Origin: Liolophura sinensis
Lineage: Eukaryota; Mollusca; Polyplacophora; Chitonida; Chitonidae
Direction: 5' to 3'
Assembly (NCBI RefSeq): GCF_032854445.1
Contig: NC_088297.1
Span: forward strand, 20,221,127 to 20,285,126
DNA length: 64,000 nucleotides
Made by a program: the position numbers and the translations under genes. Shown in pieces: positions 14,241 through 25,000 of this stretch (positions are counted from its first letter, which is position 1; every line of letters begins with the position of its first letter). The notes under the pieces are model-generated. The model was not told the DNA's origin. It searched no databases and saw only the letters and a list, made by a program, of their open reading frames with translations.

Positions 14241-14749
14241 TTAGTTGATCATTACCCCACAGTATATGTGTGTTAACCTTAGCGGCAGTGATAATTGGAT
14301 AAGCCCAGTCATGTACGTGTAGATCTGCTGTAATTCTACAAATTTTAGGACTGACATACATGTAGTGGTGCAGAAAGCCAAAACACACTCTCGTAGTTTT
14401 TTTTTTAATTTATACATAAGTATAGTTTTTGTATTAGATGGATTATTAATGATGACAAAAAAAGCGAATTTGTGTATTCCGGTTACAGTTACATGTATGC
14501 TGGTTAAAAGGAGAGGACATGATGTTCCACAAATTAGGAGAAGTATATTACCTCAGAAGATACGTGTTAATCTCCATGTTCATAGGATTACATGTACATG
14601 TATCTCAGAAGACAATTTCACAGTGTACATGGAGATAGCTAGTGATATGATCTAGTGCTGGCAAGAGAGCCCCAACCATACATGTACATACATGTACATG
14701 TATAAGATTGTCGGCGGTTATGTTCAGGGCACATGCATGTACATGTATG

Positions 14750-14905
14750 TATGTGGGAAGGTCTTTCAGCAACCTGCGGATGGTCGTGGGTTTCCGCCGG
14801 GCTCTGCCCGGTTTCCTCCCACCATAATGCTGGCTTTCATGGTATAAGTGAAATATTCTTGAGCACGGCGTGAAACACCTGTGAAATACATGTAAATCAA
14901 TAAAA
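14750..14905 (+). mobile_element. SINE A copy
   Basis: GGGAAGGTCTTTCAGCAACC, GGGCTCTGCCCGGTTTCCTC, AATATTCTTGAGCACGGCGT. Confidence 0.88.
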
Positions 14906-15979
14906 TGTAAATGGATACTGTATGTATATTTTCGTGTTTTTAATTGAATAGTTTGTTGATTTACAGGTACATATATAAATACACCGGATATCTGTCACAA
15001 AATAAATTTAGGTCATAAAAAAGTTGAGTAAAATGGGTGAATGAACTGAGGGAAGGTTTGTGTTTAAACCCTTTAGTGTCCACGTAAGATGTAGAAGCTT
15101 CCACCAGTTATAGGAACCAGTTATTTCACTCTTGTCCACTGCCCTTGTGCTCTGGTAATTATCCTGACCTAAATATAGCTCTGTATTGCTGAATAGTCCT
15201 GTGAGCAATAACAGGTGAATACTATAAGATGGGGCAGCTTTTCACAGGCTGTGAAAGTTTTTGTGTACCAACCGACTTAAGGAATAGTATGATGTTAGGG
15301 AAAGTTTAGAGCTGTGTAGATTCTTCAGAGATCTCTCATCCTACTTACATGTCAAAAATAAATTGCATAGATTTGAGCCCTGTTTTGGTGTGTATGTCAG
15401 GGGAATTGTTGAAATATTTAGGGTATGCTGAGGTACATGTATAACCTCCAATCCCACACAGCCTAGGTGACTGTGCCTGTCATCAATGGGATCATTTTCC
15501 AACCAATTATCTCCCCATGACAGAGCTCTTCAGGATTGAGGGGGCTTTTGTTGTTTGTCTGATAATTGAGGCTCCAGAAGGGTGGGAAACATACAAATAC
15601 TTTACTCTTTTAGCTGAATTTGAATATGTCTTTCAAGACCTGTTTATGGTATGGATCACAAGTTTAGACAAGCAATCCAAGAATTTTGAGATACATAGCA
15701 GTGTATGGAAGCTGAAAAAAATCTAAAGAAAAGCTTTCTTTCATAAACCTTTGAATATACAAGTATTTAATTTCAAATTTTTGGTTGTGTGGTTTTGTTG
15801 TCTCATAAAGGCAATTTTCACATTGCCTAACCTTAACACTTTGAATGCTGGTGAATATATCCATAAAAAAGAAATATATTTGAGACCGCACACAGCTGGC
15901 CACTTCTCTTGACCCACCTCACTCATTCTTTCTCAGCCAGTCACTAAATAAAATGCAATTTCCAAGCACCACTTTTGTC

Positions 15980-16131
15980 TTAGTAAAGCAGCACTAAATA
16001 AGAGTGATGAAAATCCGTCCTGCAACAAGGAGGCACTTTCCATGTATATGTATATGCACTCTAAAGACTCCTTCGTCGTCATATGACTGAAAAATTGTTA
16101 AGTATGACGTTAAACTCTCTCACTCACTCAT
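15980..16131 (+). mobile_element. SINE B, 5'-truncated
   Basis: AAGCAGCACTAAATAAGAG, CGTCCTGCAACAAGGAGGCA, CATATGACTGAAAAATTGTT, AAGTATGACGTTAAACTCTC and a short CACT tail. Confidence 0.88.
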
Positions 16132-18735
16132 TCCAAGCAGAACTAAATCTGAAGCACATAAAAATATCATTGAGTTATAAAATGAAACAATGTTTCAGAC
16201 ATATTGGCCTTCGTCATTTAAGTGTGTTTTAGAGTTGTATTTTCCAATAGTCATATGTTATAATTTATCTTTTGTTGTTACAAATATTACCCATGGTTGA
16301 TCAGTTGAATCAGTGTCAACAGAATAACCAATATAATGACTTCTTGTAATACAACAACAACAACAATAAAACTTGACTTTCCTCATATTTTGTATTTCTC
16401 ATGATATATAAATCTGGTGCTAATTAGCTTGCTGACAATTCCACATTAATTTGACTCCAGAAAACGCTGTAAATAATGTAAATTGGAAAATGTTGTGTTC
16501 TTATTTATTACATCTGCAAATTGGTTATTTTAGGCTCGGGAGCAGTTCATTCATTTACATAATTTAAACAATATGACCTGTCCAGAAATAATTGATACAT
16601 TTCTCGAAAAGGTTCAAAGGGGGGATATAATATATGTATTATATGACTCAAACATTAGATTTCCTTTTTGGTGGGAGAAATAAAAATAAATAGCTTTGAC
16701 AAGGTCAAAGGTTGTACATGACTTTGTGCCCAATCAAGTCCGGGGGTTGGATAGGGTTAAGTTTGGGATTTTGCCCCTGGGGAGTTTATCAGCTACCCTG
16801 TTACATTGCACCCAGCATTTTATTACCCTCAGAGAAATAGCAGGGGCTACTGGTACCTTAAACTCTCTAATTTGCAACACTTTCTTACCACCAAGCCACA
16901 TCTGTGTAAACATGCATCGAAACTGGATATACTTTTAAGTTGGTGCAGGAAATGTTGTCAATTTTTCCACATATTAACAGTGTTAAAAAAAGTTACAATG
17001 CTATTTATATGGCAGTTTTTGTCTTTTGTAAAACATTTGGCCGGTGTCAGAATTCTATTTGGTGAAGGACATGATCCACTGCTTATTTCCAGGCTTCTTG
17101 GACAATCGGTTAGTTTTGTATACTTCACCAAAAATTTATCATGTGAATGTCAAAAAGCACATGAAGACCTTAAAATATCTCCTTTGATACCAACAACTAA
17201 GAAATGATTCAGACTTTATTGATAAAAAAAAAATTAATTTTCATGCAAATTTCTGCCACTCGCAGACTTATAAGCTAGCAGAAAGCATCATTTGGAATTT
17301 TCATTTTGTAAAATTTCTTTACACACACTCACAATGTCACCATTAACATGTTGGATCAGAGCCTTCAGTTTCTGTCCCTAGATATGGCCAGTAAATTGGA
17401 CAGTTTAAGTTTCCACATTTCTTTTTTTTTTTTTTTTGAAGTTTTACAGTAAGATATCAGATGATGTTACACATTTATCCTCACCTTTGACATCCCGGCC
17501 ATATTTCTGTTTTATCTCCATTTTGGCAGAATAACTTCCAGGCAGTATATACATGTACTCATTTCTGATGTTGCGCTTTACATAAAAAAAACAGCTAAGT
17601 CAAACAGGTCTTGGGTCTCGCATTTATCAGATGCTGAAAACTGGTATTCTTCTGTTACAAAGTTGGGTTTTGGGGGCTACAGTTGAATTCCAATCTGGTC
17701 TAATGGTTTAGTGTGAAAGTGATTTTATAATCATATGTCAGTGGAAGTTAGGAGCATAATTTGTTCATCTGTCAGATGCGAGGGTTTTCCTTACTTTGCC
17801 ATGGGGAGTGTTTCATGTACATGTCCCTAAAAGATACCCACCATTCCCAGAATTGTCATAGCTTAGATATGTGTACACACAACATGTGACTAGTTACATG
17901 TAGTTCAGTGTAAGAACAGCCACTGTGTCCGTTTTTCTTTACCACAGGGTCTCCGCCCTACTATGTTCACATAGAAGTGTCGGTGAGATTTGTTTTTTGC
18001 CAGACTTTTTGTTCTGGTTTAAATACATGTAATGTACATCTGTCTCTTTCAATTCCACAAATTCGACACAAATTTTCTGAAAGGACACTGTTCAAGATTG
18101 CCCTGCATTCATCTTTCTTGAGGCCTTTGGTGACAAAGTGGTTGGTGGCATTTTATGGTTTAGTGTTGCATGAAGTTTGTTGAAGAACGCTTGCATTTCC
18201 ACCAGTATATTGTACATACTGTTCTGAGAGAATTCCTAAATGGATTACCCCCCTCCCAACACGTAGTTTTCAGAAAAGAATGAAAAGTTCCCACATTTAT
18301 ATATTGTGGTATAAAATGATATTCTACTTTTCACTTAAATTAACTGCATAAATGTACAGTGTACATGTATGAATAGAGTTTATCTTAGAAAAAAACGTGC
18401 AATCCAATTCTTTTTTTTTTTTCTTATCTCTTTCTGGCTTTTGCTCAAGTTTCGACCTTATCTTTTTTTCTGATCTTTTTCCTTGTGAGATGAAGATGAA
18501 GATACATGTAAACCTTCCACTTTAAACTCTGTTTTGTTCAGAAATACCCATTTCTATCTTCACCTACTGGTTGGAGTTTGTCCTCACCAGTATACCACAA
18601 ATTCTCCACTCAGATACAACACTGCTTGCCGCTAAGATAAATTATCGTAATCTTGCATTTCTTACGGAATTCATTTTAACTTGTTTCATGAAAGCACTTA
18701 CTTTGATGTGAAGAATTTTTGTGATAGCAGTCAAT

Positions 18736-18966
18736 ACCGTAATTCTTCAACCTTTTCAGCCACTTCTGCAACCAATGTTTTGAGACATTCTGAAAAGATT
18801 ACATTTATGGGGCTTAGAGAAACAATTAGCACAGTTGTATGAAGTTTGCATATTCAGTGACATAAACAAATAATATATTTGTAGCATCATTTTCATAATA
18901 ACTGTATGCATTAGTCCCACTGAAAAGGTGCTTTAGTGCTTGAAAAGGTTGAATGGATTTACAGTT
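18736..18966 (-). mobile_element. MITE B copy
   Basis: GTAATTCTTCAACCTTTTCA at the left, GCTTGAAAAGGTTGAATGGA at the right; the interior has ACATTCTGA, GGGGCTTAGAGAAA and ATCATTTTCATAATAACTGT, the reverse of the copy at 62394. Confidence 0.8.
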
Positions 18967-19861
18967 TGTCTTCATATTAGCTTATCATACAAGCTGATCA
19001 TTTTCGTTCTTTTTTGTGTTTTGAAAGAAATAGATGGAAAATCCATTCAGATAATGACATAGAGAACCAAAAACTACCCTATTTCTTTTAATTTTTGGGA
19101 CAGATTTTAGCAGTGTAGAATATACCATTTCTTTACCAGACTTTTGGAAAGGTAAAGATACAAGTGTGTTGTTCATTAGATGATCTGATGAAGTGAGGTA
19201 AAAAAGAAACTCAATATTCCTGCTACAATTAAATATATGATGGCTAAAATGAGCAGACCAGGTGTCCCAAAAATTAGAATAAATAGGGTACATGCACATG
19301 TGTACTTCTTTACTTCTTAGTGTACATGTGCAGGAACCATTTTTTTTTGTTGTTTTATAATGATGCTGGTATGCACTGATTTCTGCTTATTTATCCTGCT
19401 GGTTCATGACATTTAGGCCATGCCATTATAGGCATTATAGGCATCATTAAGTGACGTTTGAAGTAAATACTTAACCATTGCCGACATTGGTTTTTGACAT
19501 TAAATGACTAACCTTTGACCTTTGATATTTACAAGGTAGCATACAATTCACTGACAGTGTAAATCTATTCCAAAAATATGGCTACATGAATGCGGCGTCA
19601 TTTTCTCCCTATAGGGGATTCCCCAGAAATTTCCTCAGTCATATTTTCAAAGTATAACAGCAGCAGTTTCCGTTCTTATTTAATATAGTGTTACACAACT
19701 TTTTTTTTTAGACTAAGTAAAACACCGAAGACATGGCAAAAGCCTAAATCTGGTATTAAGTCTTCAACCAGTTTTGAACTAAGGCACCTTACATGTAAAT
19801 GTATGCTAATCTGATAAAGTTAGTCGGTTAGGGGCTGACTTTAACTGCCCATAAATAGGGG

Positions 19862-21064
19862 TATGTGTCTTGTACAGTTTTATGTATGTCTATCTTGTAC
19901 AGTTTTATGTATGTCTGTCTTGTACAGTTTTATGTATGTCTGTCTTGTACAGTTTCATGTATGTCTGTCTTGTACAGTTTTATGTATGTCTGTCATGTAC
20001 AGTTTTATGTATGTCTGTCTTGTACAGTTTTATGTATATATGTCTTGTACAGTTTTATGTATGTCTGTCGTGTACAGTTTTATGTATGTCTGTCTTGTAC
20101 AGTTTTATGTATATATGTCTTGTACAGTTTTATGTATGTATGTCTGTCTTGTACAGTTTTATGTATGTCTGTCTTGTACAGTTTTATGTATGTCTGTCGT
20201 GTACAGTTTTATGTATGTCTGTCTTGTACAGTTTTATGTATGTCTGTCTTGTACAGTTTTATGTATGTCTGTCGTGTACAGTTTTATGTATGTCTGTCCT
20301 GTACAGTTTTATGTATATATGTCTTGTACAGTTTTATGTATGTCTGTCGTGTACAGTTTTATGTATGTCTATCTTGTACAGTTTTATGTATGTCTGTCTT
20401 GTACAGTTTTATGTATATATGTCTTGTACAGTTTTATGTATGTATGTCTATCTTGTACAGTTTTATGTATGTCTGTCTTGTACAGTTTTATGTATGTCTG
20501 TCGTGTACAGTTTTATGTATGTCTGTCTTGTACAGTTTTATGTATATATGTCTTGTACAGTTTTATGTATGTCTGCCATGTACAGTTTTATGTATGTCTA
20601 TCTTGTACAGTTTTATGTATGTCTGTCTTGTACAGTTTTATGTATATATGTCTTGTACAGTTTTATGTATGTATGTCTATCTTGTACAGTTTTATGTATG
20701 TCTGTCTTGTACAGTTTTATGTATATATGTCTTGTACAGTTTTATGTATGTCTGTCGTGTACAGTTTTATGTATGTCTATCTTGTACAGTTTTATGTATG
20801 TCTGTCTTGTACAGTTTTATGTATGTCTGTCTTGTACAGTTTTATGTATATATGTCTTGTACAGTTTTATGTATGTACATTTATGTCTATCTTGTAAAGT
20901 TTTATGTATGTCTATCTTGTACAGTTTTATGTATGTATGTCTTGTACAGTTTTATGTATGTATGTCTATCTTGTACAGTTTTATGTATGTCTATCTTGTA
21001 CAGTTTTATGTATATATGTCTTGTACAGTTTTATGTATGTCTATCTTGTACAGTTTTATGTATG
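19862..21064 (+). repeat. 25-bp minisatellite, about 47 units
   Basis: Unit TTTTATGTATGTCTGTC followed by TTGTACAG (25 bp). Variants: CTATC, ATATATGTC, CTGTCG, and units with an extra TGTA (29 bp). Blocks of the same variant order recur, so longer segments were copied inside the array. All three forward frames stay open across most of it because no unit variant holds a stop. Confidence 0.95.
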
Positions 21065-21100
21065 TCTAGAGCATGTACAGGTATACCAATATGTCATGGA

Positions 21101-21320
21101 CTGTAATTCTTTGACCTTTTCACATGTTTGCAAATTGTTTTTTTTCGAGCATATTCTGAAGGTATTATTTTGTGTAGACTGATAAAATTATACTGTCAGT
21201 AAAGCCCAGAAATTGGCCAATCCAATCATTGTACTTTTATCTCCAAAATCAATCTCAAAATATGCATTATGGAACCTTCAACCTTTTCATATGTGAAAAA
21301 GTTGAGGAATTAGGGTACCT
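21101..21320 (+). mobile_element. MITE A copy directly after the 25-bp array
   Basis: Left end TGTAATTCTTTGACCTTTTC, right end AAAAAGTTGAGGAATTAGGG. It carries a small internal duplicate of the end (TTCAACCTTTTCATATG near 21279). It starts within about 40 bp of the end of the minisatellite. Confidence 0.85.
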
Positions 21321-21664
21321 ATAAATCTACACAAAAAGTTGTAAGGTTTACCAATGTTGTATTTTTGCTATACCTTCACCCTGAACTTACATGTAAATGT
21401 GCCTCACAAATGAAGCCACATTTTAATTATCATTTTAAATGTAATCTGCATGTAAGCACAAAGGGGACTTGTCATACACATCTATTTATTTCCATCGTTG
21501 TTTTTTTTTTTGTTGGAAATATCCTCAAGACTTATGCATACATGTATATTCCCTATCTTACTTGTTAATCACATTGATGTATATATTTTAGTTTTATTCA
21601 TCTAATTTAAAAAAAAAAGGTTCATTTCTTAATACAAAAGCACATAATCTTTATGGTGTAGTGA

Positions 21665-21855
21665 CAGGCCTGGCTTCCTGTCCGTTCATACGTGGGAAAG
21701 TCTGCCAATAACCTGCAGATGGTCATTGGTTTTCCCTGGGCCCTGCCCGATTTCCTTCCATCATAATGCTGGAAGTCTTCATATTCATGTAAGTGGAGTA
21801 CATGTATTCTTGAGTATGGTGTAAAATGCCAATGAAACAAATGAATAAAACACCA
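21665..21855 (+). mobile_element. SINE A copy just before the EXT1 exon A acceptor
   Basis: GGGAAAGTCTGCCAATAACC, GGGCCCTGCCCGATTTCCTT, ATTCTTGAGTATGGTGTAAA, ending near 21855, about 28 bp from the splice acceptor at 21883. It overlaps the region where a branch point is expected. Confidence 0.85.
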
Positions 21856-21883
21856 ATGAACTTTTTCCATTTGTTTTCCACAG

Positions 21884-22085
21884 ATATGACTACAAGAAGC
21901 TGTTGTACAATTCCACGTTTTGCCTGGTGCCCCGTGGGAGAAGGTTAGGGTCATTCCGCTTCCTGGAGTCCCTACAGGGCGCATGTATCCCGGTCTTAGC
22001 CAGTAACCACTGGGAGCTCCCTTTCTCGGAGGTCATTGACTGGAACAAAGCCGTCATATGGGCAGATGAAAGGCTTATTTTACAG
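21884..22085 (+). CDS. EXT1: EXT1 exon A: end of GT47 (exostosin) domain
   Basis: Acceptor TTTGTTTTCCACAG ends at 21883. One leading base completes a codon begun upstream, then 67 codons run from [20 protein letters not shown] to ADERLILQ. Donor GTAAGC follows at 22086 and the exon ends in phase 0. The motifs [16 protein letters not shown] and [10 protein letters not shown] match the conserved end of the exostosin GT47 domain. A SINE-like copy ends only about 30 bp before the acceptor. The last 54 bp, together with the donor, are copied twice just downstream. Confidence 0.95.
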
Positions 22086-25000
22086 GTAAGCAGACATACA
22101 ATAAACAACCGAACACAGAGTTCAAATCCATGCTCTAAGAATTTGTCTTTCACTAAAAAGGTCATTGACTGGAACAAGGCTGTCATATGGGCAGATGAAT
22201 AGCTAGTTTACAGGTAAGCAGGCATGCAATAAACAACCTGACACAGAGTTCAAATCCATACTGTAAGAATTTGTCTTTCACTGAAAAGGTCATTGACTGG
22301 AATATTGCTGTCGTATGGGCAGATGAAAGGCTTGTTTTACAGGTATGGGAGGCTTGAGTTCAAATCCATGCTCTGTGAATTTGTCCTTCCTTGTAAAGAG
22401 TTGTCTTGGGATTTCATTGCCAGACTTTTTCTGGCGAGAACATCAGTATTATATCAGGCTGTTGATGTTGTAACATCACATTCTCGATCAGTGTGACTTA
22501 TCGACCATGTTGTCTTGTCATAGGCCACACGTATGTATGAGTCTAACGTAATCTTAAACAATCAAGTTGCAAAAAATTATTCAACAATTCAGTATTCAGT
22601 AACAATTCAAATGAGATATTCATTCAGTGGTAAGCTACAAGGCCTTTACGCATATAAGAGAGTGGGGAGTGAAGGGTTTCGATCAATCCTGTTTGATCAG
22701 TCCTTGTCCAAACCTAAGTACACTCTATATACATACATGTACTTGGATTTTTTTCAACTCGGGTACGAGTTTTGTACGAGTATAAATCCCTCTGTGTATG
22801 GTTGGACTAAAACACATGTAAGAGTAGCTGAGCTGTGGGTTTGCCGCGGGCCCTGCCTGGGCCCTGTCATCATAATGCTGGTCACTTTTATCCGTGTGAA
22901 ATGTTTTTGAGTCCAGAGTTAAACATCAGTCAAATTAGTTAATGAATAACTCCCACCATAATGCTGTCCTCCATCATATAATGTATTTTAAATATTCTTG
23001 AATTTGGCATGAAACAGCAATCAAAATAATAAATAATTAAATGGGTAAAATAAGTCTCGCCATAACGCTGGACACCATCAAATGATCCATGTGAAATATT
23101 CTTGAATATGGCATAAAACACCAATCAAATAAGTTAATAAATAAATAAATAATCAGCATGGATCAGCTGTTGTATCCATTCACTAGCATGAATTAAATCA
23201 TTCATTCTAGTTGTGCAATTTAGTATTCTTTTCTGAAAGTCTTGTTAGTGATTCCCAGTTAGTGGTCAGCTATGCCACAAGCCAATTGTCCCACATTTTT
23301 ACCCTTTGATATTCCCAAACCATCGTTACAAAGATCCGTGTACCCACTAGTGTGCATGTATAGTCGGAAACTGGTCATTTCCGCCTTCGCATGCCACGGA
23401 GCTGTTTAATCTGCCCGTAAATGAATGAGCTTGTCATCGAACACCATAGGGAATTACTCTATCTGAGCTTCTCACCTCGTTCTCCATGGCCACAGGATGT
23501 TTATACCACACTAAATATTGCAAGGTGTGAACGTCAAGTGAACAGCGCCAGCGTGTGGAAATGTGGCTGCTGTGTAATTATAAAACCTCTAGCTGTCCAG
23601 TCTATCACTGGAAAGGACAATTCCATATGACCACAACCTCTTGGATGCTTTGCTACGGTTCTAGAGTTTGTATTCAACCATTAATACTGTCAAAATCTTT
23701 CATTTGTTGTAAAACAGAAGTAAAATGAACAATGCCCCCACCCACCGAACACCCACCCCAAAATTTGGCACAATTTCAATCCATTTATTAGAAATTTCAG
23801 GAAAAAAACAGTTACATTAGGAGATGGATCCTACAGAAAATAACCATAATTTTGGTTTTGCTGGCCACTTTTGGTAATGTTTGTCATCTGGCTTTCAAGT
23901 ACTTACATTTATTTAGCTGTGTTTTGAAAGTTTACACGGAGATTGGGAGTAAAGTGTTGTTTTTGTCCAAAGACTGTTTCTGTTTGTGGCGACAGGCAGT
24001 AAATCGACATCCTGCCAGCTCTTTAACGACAGAAGTAAATCATCCACACAAAATTGGACTGAAAGGAAAATGGATATGTGATTACGTTTAATTTCTTTCC
24101 CAGTCTGGATAGAGTTTTACTGTGAAAACAAAATTATTTCTGCTTGAGTGAAAGGAGTAGTCCATTCGTCACTTTTCGCAATTTTCGTTTTACGGAGAAA
24201 GTGGTGTATAATTTGGGTGCTGTTAAAGCGCACAATGAAGACGGATGCAGAACTGTCATAGATAACGCTGAAGTGTGAGATTGTGGAAAATATATATACA
24301 GATTTTTTTTAACGAGGTTGCAATGGTGAAATTTGAATACCGGAGTGTTTAACTGAATCCTCAATTTGATGTGCTGCCATGGGGATTGTGTTGACAGTTT
24401 ATCAACTTGAATTATTCAACATGAATATAAACCTTTTTTTTTTCTTCACACAGGTAATTAGCTTGGTAGTAATTGCATCATAACTTCGCCAATTAGCTGC
24501 CAAAAATAAGACTTACTGTTTAGCAAAATCATTCCAATTTCGCCTTTCATAATGCTCCGATTTTTTTGCCGCTATTTTGCTGCTGTTCCCTTGAGGACAT
24601 CTTTCATTAATTAAAAATTTTTTTTTTTTTTTTTTGTGGAAAAATGGCTATACATGAATGTACAGAAAGAGTGAGCTTCAGCATACAGTGTCTGAAGTTT
24701 TTCAGATATGTGTGCATGTATAAAGTTAGTTCGCTGTATTTTACCTAAAGTTTGATCTGTAAACATGCACTTTCAAAAGCACATAAAGGCATCAATGCGA
24801 TACTTTTGATGCCAACACTTTTTAATTGGCTCTTTCTGGGAAGAATTAATTAATTTAACTCGACAAAAAACTCCAAAGTGGCCATATTATGTGGATGGAT
24901 CATAATCAGAATGAAGCCAAATGTCTCGCCAGAACAAAGATAAACTTTAGGTGTAATACATTATATTAGACAAGATTTACAATACACATTAATACGTATC

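Larger units (their letters stand above)
1..19861. other. Non-coding stretch upstream of the first visible EXT1 exon (probably EXT1 intron)
   Basis: No exon with recognisable protein similarity was found on either strand. The open frames here are short (up to 133 codons), lack domains and have no convincing splice context. The first EXT1 exon in the window opens with one base that completes a codon, so a donor must lie further upstream, and this stretch is most simply its intron. It holds dispersed MITE-like and SINE-like copies listed separately, poly-A/T runs, C-rich tracts near 11143-11220 and 11615-11680, and otherwise unremarkable A+T-rich sequence. A promoter or 5' UTR of another gene cannot be excluded. 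Confidence 0.6.
22032..22410 (+). repeat. Local triplication: exon tail, donor and intron start
   Basis: Three units begin at 22032, 22161 and 22289, spaced 129 and 128 bp. Each starts GTCATTGACTGGAA, crosses the exon-intron border and continues into intron sequence sharing TTCAAATCCATRCT and TTTGTCYTTC. The third unit has lost part of the intron segment after its GTATGG donor. The unit straddles a splice donor, so the duplication also tripled the donor. Confidence 0.92.

Noticed and set aside
16806-17207. 133-codon open frame
   Set aside because: No recognisable domain, no homologue I know, ordinary A+T-rich context; within chance for this length.
17948-17982. 35-bp candidate mini-exon flanked by CTTTACCACAG and GTGAG
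   Set aside because: The translations do not match EXT1, whose exon before 21884 should end in a Lys-type split codon after a Glu/Asp-rich stretch; a good pair of splice sites alone is weak evidence.
19862-21064. CRISPR-like regular repeats
   Set aside because: No spacers: units follow head to tail. The genome is eukaryotic.
19863-21106. Overlapping open frames of 344-413 codons, Cys- and Tyr-rich
   Set aside because: They follow from a stop-free 25-bp repeat in three frames; no domain, no promoter or splice context, no non-repeat part.
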